From Hydrogenispora sp. (lineage in GTDB: Bacteria > Bacillota > UBA4882 > UBA10575): DNA of 64,000 nt. The notes under the pieces were generated by a model. The model had not been told where the DNA came from. It saw nothing but the letters and a program-made list of their open reading frames with translations, and did no database searches. A program made the position numbers and the translations under genes. This document shows positions 20,185 through 29,035 of this stretch, in pieces. The DNA lies in NCBI GenBank assembly GCA_012837705.1, contig DUQQ01000083.1:21654-85653 (forward strand), in the 5' to 3' direction. How positions within the stretch are numbered: position 1 is the first letter of the stretch; every line of letters begins with the position of its first letter.

Positions 20185-20365
20185 AGACAAACAAACAACC
20201 TTTTTTCATTTTCCTCCTTTTTATTTAGATGGGGTTTGTCCACATAACCCGCACTTGCCGAGTAAGCGGGGGCATAAACCCGCTGATGATGTGGAACTTT
20301 TACCTTTGCGAAGGCCTTAGGCTCTAAGGCCGGAAAACAAGAAGCGCCAACGGCGCTTTTTTTTT
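20185..20365 (+). ncRNA. Candidate standalone structured RNA, class unknown
   Basis: A perfect -10 TATAAT at 20173-20178 predicts a start near 20185, and AGCGCC/GGCGCT plus nine T (20343-20365) is a strong terminator, giving a transcript of about 180 nt with no significant ORF. Internal pairing: GGGTT/AACCC and TCCACAT (20239-20245)/ATGTGGA (about 20289-20295) can form a pseudoknot enclosing a GCGGG/CCCGC hairpin; a second upstream CCCGC competes for the same GCGGG. GGCCTTAG/CTAAGGCC (20313-20331) is a further hairpin. The topology resembles the fluoride riboswitch, but its conserved GAUG is missing from the right place. On the minus strand the same element precedes AAGGAGG and a 22-codon ORF at 20209-20141, so orientation is not certain. 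Confidence 0.45.
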
Positions 20366-20372
20366 ATGGACT

Positions 20373-20457
20373 GGGAACAATTAAGGAGGAAGAACGTTTT
20401 ATATGATATCACCTCCTTTTATATATTCCTGTTCCCCTCGGTGAGGGGATTTTTTTA
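20373..20457 (+). promoter_or_regulatory. Attenuator-like alternative hairpins with 13-codon ORF
   Basis: GGGAACA (20373-20379) pairs with 20430-20436, and inside it AAGGAGG (20383-20389) pairs with CCTCCTT (20412-20418), hiding a ribosome-binding site. The outer 3' arm overlaps the first bases of a terminator, CCCCTC/GAGGGG plus T-run (20434-20457), so the two folds exclude each other. An ATG at 20403 opens a 13-codon ORF (MISPPFIYSCSPR) that ends inside the terminator. The layout resembles leader attenuation, but the next gene on this strand is absent because chrA converges. Confidence 0.4.
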
Positions 20458-20458
20458 T

Positions 20459-20980
20459 TTAGGCGAGCAGGAGGCCGCAGAGGGCCGATAACATGATGAC
20501 TGGAATCGGGTGGAGACGCCCTTTGATCAGTAATAAAAGCGCACCTAGAAAAATGAGAATGGATTTGAAATCAATCAACGCCGCACTACCTAGACGCCAA
20601 AGGGCGATACCGATTAAACCGATGATCGCCGGTTTTACACCGCTAAAAAAGCCTTGCGCCCAGGGTAAATCGGTTAAACCTCGGAAAAAACGGGCGATGA
20701 GGAGAATGATCAGGAAAGAGGGCAGAACCACCCCTAAAGAGGCAAAGACGGAACCGAAAACGCCTGCGGTACGGTAACCAACAAAAGTAGCAGTATTTAC
20801 CGCGATTGGACCCGGAGTCATCTCGGCAATAGCAATCACCTCTAAAAATTCCGTCAGTGTTAACCAACCGTGTTTATTGATCACCGCATCCTGAATCAAA
20901 GGGAGCATAGCGTAACCGCCGCCGAAGGTAAAAGCGCCAATCTTAAAAAAAGTAAAAAACAGGTCACCCAAGAGTTTCAT
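20459..20980 (-). CDS. Chromate transporter family protein, short form (second gene of pair)
   Basis: A half-size CHR protein (about 173 aa) with the motif FKIGAFTFGGGYAMLPLIQ near the N-terminus and EMTPGPIAVNTATFVGYRTAG in the middle, followed by hydrophobic helices. Short CHR proteins are usually encoded as tandem pairs whose products act together; the homologous partner is just upstream at 21075. ATG 20980 is preceded 8 nt upstream by AGGTGA. The substrate may be chromate, but in anaerobes it is often unknown and could be another oxyanion. Confidence 0.9.
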   Translation of the reverse strand: MKLLGDLFFTFFKIGAFTFGGGYAMLPLIQDAVINKHGWLTLTEFLEVIAIAEMTPGPIAVNTATFVGYRTAGVFGSVFASLGVVLPSFLIILLIARFFRGLTDLPWAQGFFSGVKPAIIGLIGIALWRLGSAALIDFKSILIFLGALLLLIKGRLHPIPVIMLSALCGLLLA

Positions 20981-21074
20981 GGTTGCCATCACCTACTTAA
21001 GAAAATATTCGTCTAGCTACTGTCTGCTTTCGGGGCTTGTCGCCCCCGGGTTTAGCATTATTAGCTTTGATTGA

Positions 21075-21644
21075 TTAGTCTGCTTCCCGTTCTTCCATTT
21101 GTTTCTGGTGCCGATTAGAATAAAGGATTCCCGCTCCGGCGGCCATGAGCAGCGCGGGAATGGGCGGAATCTTAAATAAGAGTTGAACTAGGAATACGCC
21201 GAGGGCGACCGCATAGGCAAAGGAATTGGTCAAGATCTTACGGCCTAAATTATAAATGGCATAGCCAATTAAGGCCACGACCGCTGGCCGGATACCGTAA
21301 AAAATCCGTTCGACCACGGGGTGACCGGCAAAACGAGGCAGAAAAATGGCGATACACAGGATTATTAAGAAGGAAGGAAGCACGACGCCCAGCGTCGCCG
21401 CGATGGAGCCGAGGACGCCGACGGTCTGGTAACCAACAAAAGTGGCGGTATTAACCGCAACCGGTCCCGGTGTCATCTCGGCAATGGCCAGTAACGCGGT
21501 GAACTCTTCCGTGTCTAACCATTGATGTTCCTCAATGACTTCCTTTTGGATCAGGGGGAGCATGGCGTAACCGCCGCCGATGGTAAAGGCTCCGATTTTA
21601 AAGAAGGTGAAAAACAGATCGAACAGCGAGGTTTTTTTCTTCAT
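21075..21644 (-). CDS. Chromate transporter family protein, short form (first gene of pair)
   Basis: A 189-aa CHR protein with FKIGAFTIGGGYAMLPLIQ, EMTPGPVAVNTATFVGYQTVG and a C-terminal helix cluster. It is strongly similar to the next gene over the whole N-terminal half, implying an old tandem duplication. AAAAGGACGG precedes the ATG, with a TATAAT-like sequence between, so its own ribosome site is weak. The 94-nt gap to the second gene has a small GGGGC/GCCCC hairpin near 21035-21050. No regulator gene is adjacent. Confidence 0.9.
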   Translation of the reverse strand: MKKKTSLFDLFFTFFKIGAFTIGGGYAMLPLIQKEVIEEHQWLDTEEFTALLAIAEMTPGPVAVNTATFVGYQTVGVLGSIAATLGVVLPSFLIILCIAIFLPRFAGHPVVERIFYGIRPAVVALIGYAIYNLGRKILTNSFAYAVALGVFLVQLLFKIPPIPALLMAAGAGILYSNRHQKQMEEREAD

Positions 21645-21680
21645 AGATTATACACCGTCCTTTTCGGGGATCGTTGCTTG

Positions 21681-21715
21681 AAAAAAGAACCTGGGCTTAG
21701 CCCAGGTTCTTTTTT
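21681..21715 (-). terminator. Bidirectional intrinsic terminator of tkt
   Basis: A 16-bp perfect stem (AGAACCTGGGC core flanked by A6/T6) with a TTA loop, 11 nt after the tkt stop on the minus strand. The symmetric A and T runs would work in both directions. Confidence 0.9.
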
Positions 21716-21726
21716 AGCACGTTTAA

Positions 21727-23694
21727 TTACCAGCTAAAGTAGGTTTTGATCCGTTCGACGACCGCATCTGGGGTGAAGCCAAAGAGTTTCTTCAAGTCTC
21801 CTGCTGGTGCGCTTGCTCCGAAGCGGTCGAGGGAGATTACCAGGCCGGAGGGGCCAGTTAGTTGATACCAACCACTGCTAACGCCGGCTTCGATCACAAC
21901 GCGCGGTAGATCGGTACCGAGCACACTATTGATGTAGTCTTGATCTTGGGCCATAAAGACTTCGCGGCAAGGCATCGAGACCACGCGGGCCTTTTTACCC
22001 TGGGCGGCCAGTTTTTCCGCAGCGTCGAGGGCCAGGGAAACTTCGCTGCCGGTGGCGATGAGAACAAGGTCGGCACCGCCTTCCGGTTCGCTGATGACGT
22101 AACCACCCCGTTTAAACCCGTCCAGACTAGTGCCGGAAAGGGTCGGGACACCCTGCCGGGTTAAGAGGAGGGCAGTGGGTCCATCGGTCCGCTGTAAAGC
22201 TAGTAACCATGCCCAGGCTGTTTCATTGGCATCGGCCGGGCGGATGGTGTGGAGCCCGGGAATAACCCGTAACGCCTCGGCATGTTCAACCGGTTGGTGG
22301 GTAGGTCCATCTTCGCCCACGTAGAAAGAGTCGTGGGTAAAGACATAAATGACCGGTTGTTTCATGAGCGCGGCCAAACGGATGGTTGGACGCATATAAT
22401 CGGAGAACACAAAGAAAGTCGAACCGTAAACCCGGAACCCGCCGTGGAGTACCATCCCGTTCAAGATGGCGCCCATCCCGTGTTCGCGGACGCCAAAACG
22501 GAGGTTTTTTCCGCTGTAATCATCGCCGCTCACATCACCCGCACCGTTGATGTAGGTTTTGGTGGAAGGAGCCAGGTCGGCCGAGCCCCCGACCAGTTCG
22601 GGCAGTTTTTCTGCGAGCGCGTTTAATACTTTTCCGCCGATTTCGCGGGTGGCGAAGGAGGTTCCAACTTCGTACTTGGGTAGTACCGACTCAAGATCAG
22701 CAGGGAGTTTCTGCTGCATGATCCGGTCCCAGTCCGCCTTCAAATCGGGATGGGCAGCAGCCCAAGCTTCGAAGCGGCGCTCCCAATCCTCGCGGTTTTT
22801 GGCCCACGCGCCCTGTTTTTCTTGGAAGAATTTCTGTACTTCGGCGGGAATGTAGAACTCTTCATCGGGTAAGCCCAGGTTCTTTTTGAGGGCGGCTAAG
22901 TTTTCTTTACCTAAAGGTGCCCCATGAACATTGGCATTATTGGCCAGAGGACTACCATGACCAATTTCAGTTTTGGCCACGATTAAGCTCGGGCGGTCAA
23001 GATCGGTTTTGGCTTCGGCGATGGCCTTGCGGATCTGTGCGGGATCATGGCCGTCAATGCGCAGAACCTGCCAGCCATAGGCTTCAAACCTTTTGGCCAC
23101 ATCTTCTTTAAAGGCGAGGTCAGTCGAGCCTTCGATCGTGATCGCGTTATCATCATAAAAGACGATAAGCTTACCGAGTTTAAGGTCACCAGCTAAGGAG
23201 CAGGCTTCAGCCGAAACCCCCTCCATTAAACAGCCATCGCCGGCAATCACGTAAGTATAATGGTCTATGATCTCATGCCCAGGCCGATTAAAGCGGGCGG
23301 CTAACATTCTTTCGGCTAAAGCCATCCCCACGGCGTTGGCGATACCTTGCCCCAGGGGACCGGTGGTGGTTTCGATGCCAGGAACTTCCCAGTACTCGGG
23401 ATGACCGGCGGTTTTGGAGTTTAATTGGCGGAAACGTTTTAGTTCTTCCATCGGCAGTGGATAGCCGGTCAAATGTAAAAGGCTGTAGAGGAGGGCAGAA
23501 CCATGTCCAGCGGAGAGAACAAAACGGTCCCGATCGGGCCACGCAGGGTTAGTCGGATCATGTTTTAAGGCCTCGGCATAGAGGACAGCCGCGATATCCG
23601 CCGTACCCAATGGCATACCGGGGTGACCGGAATTAGCTTTTTCGACCATATCTGCGGCTAAACCTCGAATAGTGTTGGCAACTGTTGTAATCAT
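21727..23694 (-). CDS. tkt: Transketolase
   Basis: Thiamine-diphosphate enzyme of the pentose phosphate pathway, 655 aa. H24 ([10 protein letters not shown]), H64 ([10 protein letters not shown]), the TPP/Mg motif GDG at 152-154 ending near N183, and [10 protein letters not shown] in the pyrimidine domain are all present, so it is full-length rather than split. AAAGGAG precedes the ATG. It stands as a single gene between its own promoter and terminator. The RpiB fusion at 47526 supplies another step of the same pathway. Confidence 0.97.
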   Translation of the reverse strand: MITTVANTIRGLAADMVEKANSGHPGMPLGTADIAAVLYAEALKHDPTNPAWPDRDRFVLSAGHGSALLYSLLHLTGYPLPMEELKRFRQLNSKTAGHPEYWEVPGIETTTGPLGQGIANAVGMALAERMLAARFNRPGHEIIDHYTYVIAGDGCLMEGVSAEACSLAGDLKLGKLIVFYDDNAITIEGSTDLAFKEDVAKRFEAYGWQVLRIDGHDPAQIRKAIAEAKTDLDRPSLIVAKTEIGHGSPLANNANVHGAPLGKENLAALKKNLGLPDEEFYIPAEVQKFFQEKQGAWAKNREDWERRFEAWAAAHPDLKADWDRIMQQKLPADLESVLPKYEVGTSFATREIGGKVLNALAEKLPELVGGSADLAPSTKTYINGAGDVSGDDYSGKNLRFGVREHGMGAILNGMVLHGGFRVYGSTFFVFSDYMRPTIRLAALMKQPVIYVFTHDSFYVGEDGPTHQPVEHAEALRVIPGLHTIRPADANETAWAWLLALQRTDGPTALLLTRQGVPTLSGTSLDGFKRGGYVISEPEGGADLVLIATGSEVSLALDAAEKLAAQGKKARVVSMPCREVFMAQDQDYINSVLGTDLPRVVIEAGVSSGWYQLTGPSGLVISLDRFGASAPAGDLKKLFGFTPDAVVERIKTYFSW

Positions 23695-23777
23695 GGATAA
23701 ACTCCTTTCCTATTTTTTTGGATAAGAACCCAAAATTATTATTTCTTCTTTATGCGGTGATAATCCTTTTTGAAGCT

Positions 23778-23807
23778 ATGTTACGAAATTAAAAAAGAAA
23801 ATGTAAA
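23778..23807 (-). promoter_or_regulatory. Candidate promoter of tkt
   Basis: On the minus strand TTTACA (23807-23802), 18 nt, TAACAT (23783-23778), lying directly after the stop of the upstream pseudouridine synthase gene. The leader is about 80 nt. Confidence 0.45.
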
Positions 23808-24749
23808 CTAATATTCAGATTGGAAGAGCCCGAGATCGTGCAGTAATGTTTCCAGATCCGGCGGCAGCGGCGCACGAAACTTGATGCGCCGTTGGTGACG
23901 GGGGTGAATAAAGCTAAGACTGACCGCATGGAGGGCTGGACGGGAAAAAGTCGCGTCGGCCTGTCCGTACAGGGCATCGCCCCATAAAGGAGCCGCTAAA
24001 TGCGCAAAGTGTACTCGAATCTGATGGGTGCGTCCCGTGATTAACTTGACAAGGTGCAGGCCCGCTTGGTCCGTACGTTTGAGTGTCCGATAACGGGTAC
24101 GGGCGGGTTGACCGTCAGGGGCGATGAACCGTTTAACGCCAGTAGCACACTTTTTGATTGGGGCGGTGATCAAGCCGTGCGTCGAAGGCGGAAGGCCGGC
24201 GGATACGGCCAGATATAGGCGGTCGATTGCTCTACTTTGCAACTGTAAAGAAAGCTGCTGGTGGGACCAGGAACTCTTCGCGATCAAAAGCAATCCGGAG
24301 GTCGGCTGGTCTAACCGGTGTACTGGATGGAAGGCGGCTACTGACCCCGTACTTTGCCAGTGGTAAGTTAGGGCATTGGCCAAAGTTCCGGTGCGGTGGA
24401 AGCGAACGGGATGGACCAGCATTCCGGCGGGTTTATTCACCACGATCAGATCGGGGTCTTCGTAGATAATGGCTAAATCGATCTTTTCGGCGATGATCTC
24501 CTGGGGGTTAGGAGGCGGAAAGCGGATGAGCAGATCTTCTCCACCCCGGAGAAGGGTTTTCGCGTAAACAGGAACGCCGTTGAGGATAATTCCATCACTC
24601 TTTTTCAGGGCAATAACTTGGCGGCGGGAAAAGGAAAACTCATGACGCAGGACGGACTCGATGGTCCGACCTCGCCAAGCGGGGAGAATTCCAATCCGGA
24701 GAGGAGGGGGCTGGGACAGGGAATGAGACTGAGACTGAGACCGAGACAT
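23808..24749 (-). CDS. RluA/RluD-family RNA pseudouridine synthase
   Basis: A 313-aa enzyme that isomerises uridine in rRNA or tRNA. It shows an S4-like N-terminal part, VVNKPAGMLVHP, the catalytic Asp in HPVHRLDQPTSG, and RTHQIRVHFAHL near the C-terminus. ATG 24749 follows AGGAGG by 6 nt; a longer open frame upstream to 24875 has no ribosome site. Residues 2-14 form a low-complexity stretch (SRSQSQSHSLSQ) encoded by GAGACT-type repeats. The exact RNA target cannot be assigned. Confidence 0.9.
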   Translation of the reverse strand: MSRSQSQSHSLSQPPPLRIGILPAWRGRTIESVLRHEFSFSRRQVIALKKSDGIILNGVPVYAKTLLRGGEDLLIRFPPPNPQEIIAEKIDLAIIYEDPDLIVVNKPAGMLVHPVRFHRTGTLANALTYHWQSTGSVAAFHPVHRLDQPTSGLLLIAKSSWSHQQLSLQLQSRAIDRLYLAVSAGLPPSTHGLITAPIKKCATGVKRFIAPDGQPARTRYRTLKRTDQAGLHLVKLITGRTHQIRVHFAHLAAPLWGDALYGQADATFSRPALHAVSLSFIHPRHQRRIKFRAPLPPDLETLLHDLGLFQSEY

Positions 24750-24860
24750 GGGTAACCTCCTGCTGAATGCGTAATCAGCTATATTATAACATAGTCGTAG
24801 GCGCTTGTTACTTGTACCTTCCGCCCGGGGACAAATAGATACTCCTTCGAATATGCTAAA

Positions 24861-24888
24861 TTGAAAGCCGTACATCTACTGTTATCAT
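24861..24888 (+). promoter_or_regulatory. Candidate promoter of the LysM gene
   Basis: TTGAAA (24861-24866), 16 nt, TATCAT (24883-24888). The leader is about 55 nt. A sporulation sigma factor could also act here, but no clear signature was seen. Confidence 0.4.
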
Positions 24889-24949
24889 CACTGGAAAGCA
24901 AAAAAAGCTATTCGGTAGAGATTTAGTTTCGCATTAAGGAGGGAGAAGC

Positions 24950-25807
24950 ATGTACGTAAAGGACGGAATCGAAGGAGGAGGTCATCATTCTCCTCTGGTG
25001 CCGCCTTTTTGTCCCCAAGGACAACTATACACGGTCATGGCCGGTGATACGTTGTTTTTTATTGCCCAACGCTTTGGCGTATCCTTATCGGCTCTGATCG
25101 CTGCCAACCCGCAGATTGCCGACCCAGACCTGATCTTCCCCGGACAGGTAATCTGCATCCCCATGGAAGCCACCCCGGTTCCCCCCTGTCCGGGTCCGAC
25201 TTACACCGTCGTGCAAGGGGATACCTTGTTTACGATCGCACAGCGCTTTGGCGTTACATTGGAGGCACTGCTGGCGGTTAACCCGCAAATCACCAACCCC
25301 GATCTGATCTTTCCCGGGCAAGTAATCTGCTTGCCACCGACGACAGAGCCACAACCGGTTTGTCCGACCGGTTTGACTTATATGGTGATGCCTGGAGATA
25401 CGCTCTTCAGTATCGCCCAAAGGTTAGGGGTTACCGTCGAGGAGATCTTATTCCTCAACCCACAGATCAGCGATCCGAATCAGATCCAAGCCGGCGATTT
25501 GCTCTGTGTTCCGCTGCCCATGGCTCATCCGTGCCCGCCGTGTCCTCCGCCGCCCATGCCGCCCATGCCCTGTCCACCACGGGAAGAATGGTCACCCCAT
25601 CCGCATCCGGAACCGCCGGTGGTGAATCCCATGCCCTGCCCACCGCGGGAGCAAGAACGCTACCCCAGTGTGGCCGGGACAGCGCCGCTGCCAGAGCCCT
25701 ATTACCCGGGAGCTTTTGTTTACGCCAGTCCCCAGGTGCGGTGGGAAGACTGCCCCTATCGCCCCCGCCGCCGTAGACGACTCCGCCGGAGAAGAAGGTT
25801 ATTCTAA
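24950..25807 (+). CDS. Triple-LysM protein with Pro/Cys-rich linker and poly-Arg tail
   Basis: A 285-aa protein with three LysM domains at about residues 24-70, 82-128 and 143-190 (YTV..GDTLF.IAQRFGV... pattern). A Pro- and Cys-rich segment with repeated MPCPPREE follows, and the C-terminus is almost pure Arg. There is no classical signal peptide, so the protein may be a spore-coat or cortex component placed from the mother cell, like SafA or SpoVID-type proteins, rather than a secreted hydrolase; no catalytic domain is present. AAGGAGGGA precedes the ATG. The role is inferred from architecture only. Confidence 0.85.
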   Translation: MYVKDGIEGGGHHSPLVPPFCPQGQLYTVMAGDTLFFIAQRFGVSLSALIAANPQIADPDLIFPGQVICIPMEATPVPPCPGPTYTVVQGDTLFTIAQRFGVTLEALLAVNPQITNPDLIFPGQVICLPPTTEPQPVCPTGLTYMVMPGDTLFSIAQRLGVTVEEILFLNPQISDPNQIQAGDLLCVPLPMAHPCPPCPPPPMPPMPCPPREEWSPHPHPEPPVVNPMPCPPREQERYPSVAGTAPLPEPYYPGAFVYASPQVRWEDCPYRPRRRRRLRRRRRLF

Positions 25808-25832
25808 AGAAAGGAGGCAAAGCCTCCTTTCT
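25808..25832. terminator. 11-bp stem-loop after the LysM gene
   Basis: AGAAAGGAGGC pairs perfectly with 25822-25832 around a 3-nt AAA loop, starting right after the stop. A T-rich but interrupted tract follows. Likely intrinsic terminator; it also lies 54 nt from the end of the convergent GH3 gene. Confidence 0.65.
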
Positions 25833-25885
25833 GCGGTTCTTTCTTTTTAGGGGGGCGTTTTATCTTCGGGAGCGGAGACCGTTTT

Positions 25886-28078
25886 TTAAGGTGCCAACTC
25901 TTGGGTGGGGCCGGATAATTCTATAGTAGCCTCTAAAACCGGGGTTCCGGTTAAAGCGTAGCTTCTGGCATCCGGTTGCCGTCCCCCCACGTAGATCTGG
26001 ATTTTGCCGGGTTCCAGCCGGAAGGTACCGGTCTCATCGACCACCGCCAGCTGTCGCGGTTGGAGGATAAACTCCACGGTTTGCTTTTCGCCAGGAGCCA
26101 AGGACAAGCGTTTAAAGCCCTGCAGCTCCCAGATGGGGGTGTCCACCACAGCTTCAATGTGCTTCAGGTAGAGTTGGACGACCTCGTCCCCGGCTACTGG
26201 TCCCGTGTTTTCCACCTCCACGGTGATCCTTACGGTTTGGTCTTGGCCAAGCGCAAAGCAGGTCTTGTCAAGGGCCAAATTACGATAGGTGAAGGTCGTA
26301 TAGCTCAGACCATAACCAAAGGGGTACAAGGGTTCTTCTTGCATATAACGGTAGGTCCGGCCCTTCATGCTGTAATCGGTAAAGGGTGGGAGCTGGTCAA
26401 GGGACTTCACAAAAGTCACTGGTAACCGACCACCCGGATTATAGTCGCCAAAGAGCACCTCGGCGAGGGCGGTTCCGCCTTCCTCTCCCGGATACCAAGC
26501 CTCAATAATGGCAGGAATATTCTCTTGGGCCCAATTGATGGCAATCGGACTGCCGTTGAAAAGGGCTAAAACAACCGGTTTGCCCACGGTCATTACGGCC
26601 TTGAGCAGTTCCTCTTGCATACCCGGTAATTCCAGGCTGATCCGGTCACCGCCACCGTCGGAGTTAGCGACGGCCCCTTCTTCACCCTCCAGTTTCGGGG
26701 ACAGTCCCAGACAGAGGATGGCTACATCCGCCCGTTCGACGGCGGCCAAAGCCTCGGCAAACCCGCTGGTGGGTGATTCTCCCCAAAAATCGGGCGTGTT
26801 GGTTTCCAAGTCGCACCCGGGCGCATATATAACCTGTACTTCCGGGCCGACATGGGCTCTAATCCCGGCGAGGGGGGTCACATACTGGGAAGGAATACCG
26901 AAGTAGTTACCGAGAAGAATATCTTTGGAATCGGCATTCGGCCCAATGACCGCGACCTTTTTAATCTTCTCCCGGTTCAACGGGAGTAAATTGTTTTCAT
27001 TTTTCAGCAAGACCATCGATTCCCGGGCGGCCTGCAAAGCTAACTGCCGGTGTTCCGGACAATCATTGATTTCATAAGGGATGTTGGCGTAGGGGACAAG
27101 CTCCGGCGGATCGAACATACCCAGTTTAAACCGGGTCTTAAAGAGACGCGCCACTGCCTGGTCAATTGTTTGTTCGGAGATTAGCCCCTGTTCGACCGCT
27201 TTTTGCAGCGCAGTAAAGACCCGCCCACAATTGAGATCACAGCCGTTGTTGACCGCTAAGGCCGCGGATTCTTCAGGCGAGGATGTACATTTGTGGTGTT
27301 CATGGATGTCTTGAATCGCACCACAGTCAGAAACCACATGACCGTTAAAACCCCATTCTTCCCTCAGGATCTTCTGCAGGAGCGTTGGCGAAGCACAAGC
27401 GGGCTCGCCATTGACGCGACTATAGGCGCCCATGACCGACTCGACCTTCGCCTCGATAACGGCATCCCGGAAGGCGGGTAGATAGGTCTCCCGCAGATCT
27501 TTGGGCCCGACGACCGCATTGAACTCGTGCCGCAGGATCTCCGGCCCGCTGTGGGCCGCAAAGTGTTTGGCACACGCGGCTACTTTCAAATACTTTGGAT
27601 GATCCCCCTGCAGACCGCGGATGAAAGCCACGCCCAAGCGGCCGGTGAGGTAAGGATCCTCCCCATAGGTCTCCTGGCCGCGTCCCCACCGGGGATCACG
27701 GAAGATGTTGATGTTCGGAGACCAAAAGGTTAACCCCTTATAAATCCCGCGTTCTTCTTTTTTGGCAAACTCATGGTGTTTAGCCCGGGCTTCATCGGCA
27801 ATGGCGGAGGCCACTTCGTACAATAAATCCTGGTTGAAAGAGGCGGCCATGCCGATCGCCTGTGGAAAGACCGTAGCTACGCCGGCGCGGGCGACCCCGT
27901 GTAAGCATTCATTCCACCAATTATACTCTGGAATCCCCACGCTACTCAGGGCGGAGGAGAAGTAAAGCATCTGGCTGATCTTTTCTTCCAGTGACAACCG
28001 GGAAATTAGATCGTTCACACGTTCGTCGATGGTTCGGTTCGGGTCTTTGAAAACCGGCAACGTTTCATTCTTCGCCAT
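25886..28078 (-). CDS. Glycoside hydrolase family 3 (beta-glucosidase/beta-xylosidase type)
   Basis: A 730-aa GH3 enzyme: N-terminal TIM barrel with KHF at 171-173 and the nucleophile D251 in VVSDCGAIQDI, a second alpha/beta domain near residues 375-600, and a C-terminal fibronectin-III-like domain (about 640-710). SDCGAI is typical of the xylosidase/arabinosidase branch, so the substrate may be a xylo-oligosaccharide; a beta-glucosidase role cannot be excluded. No signal peptide, hence cytoplasmic: it acts on imported oligosaccharides. ATG 28078 is 7 nt after AAGGAGG. Last gene of the LacI-controlled sugar operon. Confidence 0.93.
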   Translation of the reverse strand: MAKNETLPVFKDPNRTIDERVNDLISRLSLEEKISQMLYFSSALSSVGIPEYNWWNECLHGVARAGVATVFPQAIGMAASFNQDLLYEVASAIADEARAKHHEFAKKEERGIYKGLTFWSPNINIFRDPRWGRGQETYGEDPYLTGRLGVAFIRGLQGDHPKYLKVAACAKHFAAHSGPEILRHEFNAVVGPKDLRETYLPAFRDAVIEAKVESVMGAYSRVNGEPACASPTLLQKILREEWGFNGHVVSDCGAIQDIHEHHKCTSSPEESAALAVNNGCDLNCGRVFTALQKAVEQGLISEQTIDQAVARLFKTRFKLGMFDPPELVPYANIPYEINDCPEHRQLALQAARESMVLLKNENNLLPLNREKIKKVAVIGPNADSKDILLGNYFGIPSQYVTPLAGIRAHVGPEVQVIYAPGCDLETNTPDFWGESPTSGFAEALAAVERADVAILCLGLSPKLEGEEGAVANSDGGGDRISLELPGMQEELLKAVMTVGKPVVLALFNGSPIAINWAQENIPAIIEAWYPGEEGGTALAEVLFGDYNPGGRLPVTFVKSLDQLPPFTDYSMKGRTYRYMQEEPLYPFGYGLSYTTFTYRNLALDKTCFALGQDQTVRITVEVENTGPVAGDEVVQLYLKHIEAVVDTPIWELQGFKRLSLAPGEKQTVEFILQPRQLAVVDETGTFRLEPGKIQIYVGGRQPDARSYALTGTPVLEATIELSGPTQELAP

Positions 28079-28159
28079 CCTAAAGCCTCCTTGTGTGTAT
28101 AATGCCTTTTCTTGGTTACTATCGGTTTTAGTTATCAAACGGGTATTCTTTTGACAGAG

Positions 28160-29035
28160 TTACCCTTTCAAAGCGCCCGCCAGTGTGCCCTGGATAATCC
28201 AGCGGTGACCAAAGATGTACAGGATTACGGTTGGTGCTGCCGCAATAATGGTGGCTGCGGCATAACGCGGCATGTGGTCAACACCGTATTGGTTCATAAA
28301 CTGCGCGATCCGTAACTGCATCGTATAGTTCTTGGCGCTATTGATCATGATTAAACTCAATAAGTAATCGCTCCAGGCTCCCATAAAGACAAGCAAGGTG
28401 GCCAGGACAGTTGCCGGTTTGGCAAGGGGTAACATGATCCGGACAAAGATATTGGTATGGCCCGCGCCGTCAATCCGCGCGGCTTCGGCCAACTCATTGG
28501 GTAAACCCGCGAAGAAGGAACGGTAAATGATGGTCCAAAAGGGAATCCCGAAGGCGGTCATCGGTAAAAACAGCCCGGGAAGGGTGTCGGTGATATTCAA
28601 CAATCCGCACAGTTGATATAGGGGGATTAAAACCATCTGTACCGGTACAAAATAACCGGCTAAAATGAAGTAGAAGATTACTTCCGTCACTTTACTACGG
28701 TACCGTGCGAAGATATATCCAGCCATGGCGGCCGCCGGTACCGTACAGACAATGGCACCCAGACAAACATAGAAGGTGTTCAAAAGCCCTTGTCCGATCT
28801 GGATGGCCCGCCACGCCTCAACAAAGTTGATCCAACGGATCTCCGTCGGCCAACTCCAGGGGTGATAGTTGTACTCCAGTCGTGTCTTAAAGACGAACAT
28901 AAAAGGGAGGAGTAGCGGTAAGATTACGGCTAAAGCCAGTATAATCAGGATAATGGTTATGAGGATCTCCGAGATTTTGGAACGGATTGGAAAAGCTCTC
29001 CCCATCGCAACGGAAATGGCCGGTTGTTTTCTCAT
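28160..29035 (-). CDS. Carbohydrate ABC transporter permease (MalG/LacG type)
   Basis: A 291-aa permease with six predicted membrane segments and the EAA loop ELAEAARIDGAGHTNIFVRI that contacts the ATPase. Its start overlaps the stop of the upstream permease by 4 nt (ATGA). No ATPase is encoded in this operon, so it probably shares a general MsmK/UgpC-type ATPase encoded elsewhere, as is common in Firmicutes. Confidence 0.94.
   Translation of the reverse strand: MRKQPAISVAMGRAFPIRSKISEILITIILIILALAVILPLLLPFMFVFKTRLEYNYHPWSWPTEIRWINFVEAWRAIQIGQGLLNTFYVCLGAIVCTVPAAAMAGYIFARYRSKVTEVIFYFILAGYFVPVQMVLIPLYQLCGLLNITDTLPGLFLPMTAFGIPFWTIIYRSFFAGLPNELAEAARIDGAGHTNIFVRIMLPLAKPATVLATLLVFMGAWSDYLLSLIMINSAKNYTMQLRIAQFMNQYGVDHMPRYAAATIIAAAPTVILYIFGHRWIIQGTLAGALKG

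Noticed and set aside
20225..20300. Fluoride (crcB) riboswitch
   Set aside because: The A-B-A'-hairpin-B' pseudoknot order and GCTGATGA resemble it, but the conserved GAUG after the first strand is absent, and no fluoride exporter gene lies downstream.
20459..21075. One frameshifted full-length chrA
   Set aside because: Both halves have their own start and complete CHR motif at the N-terminus and are separated by 94 nt; this is a normal short-CHR pair.
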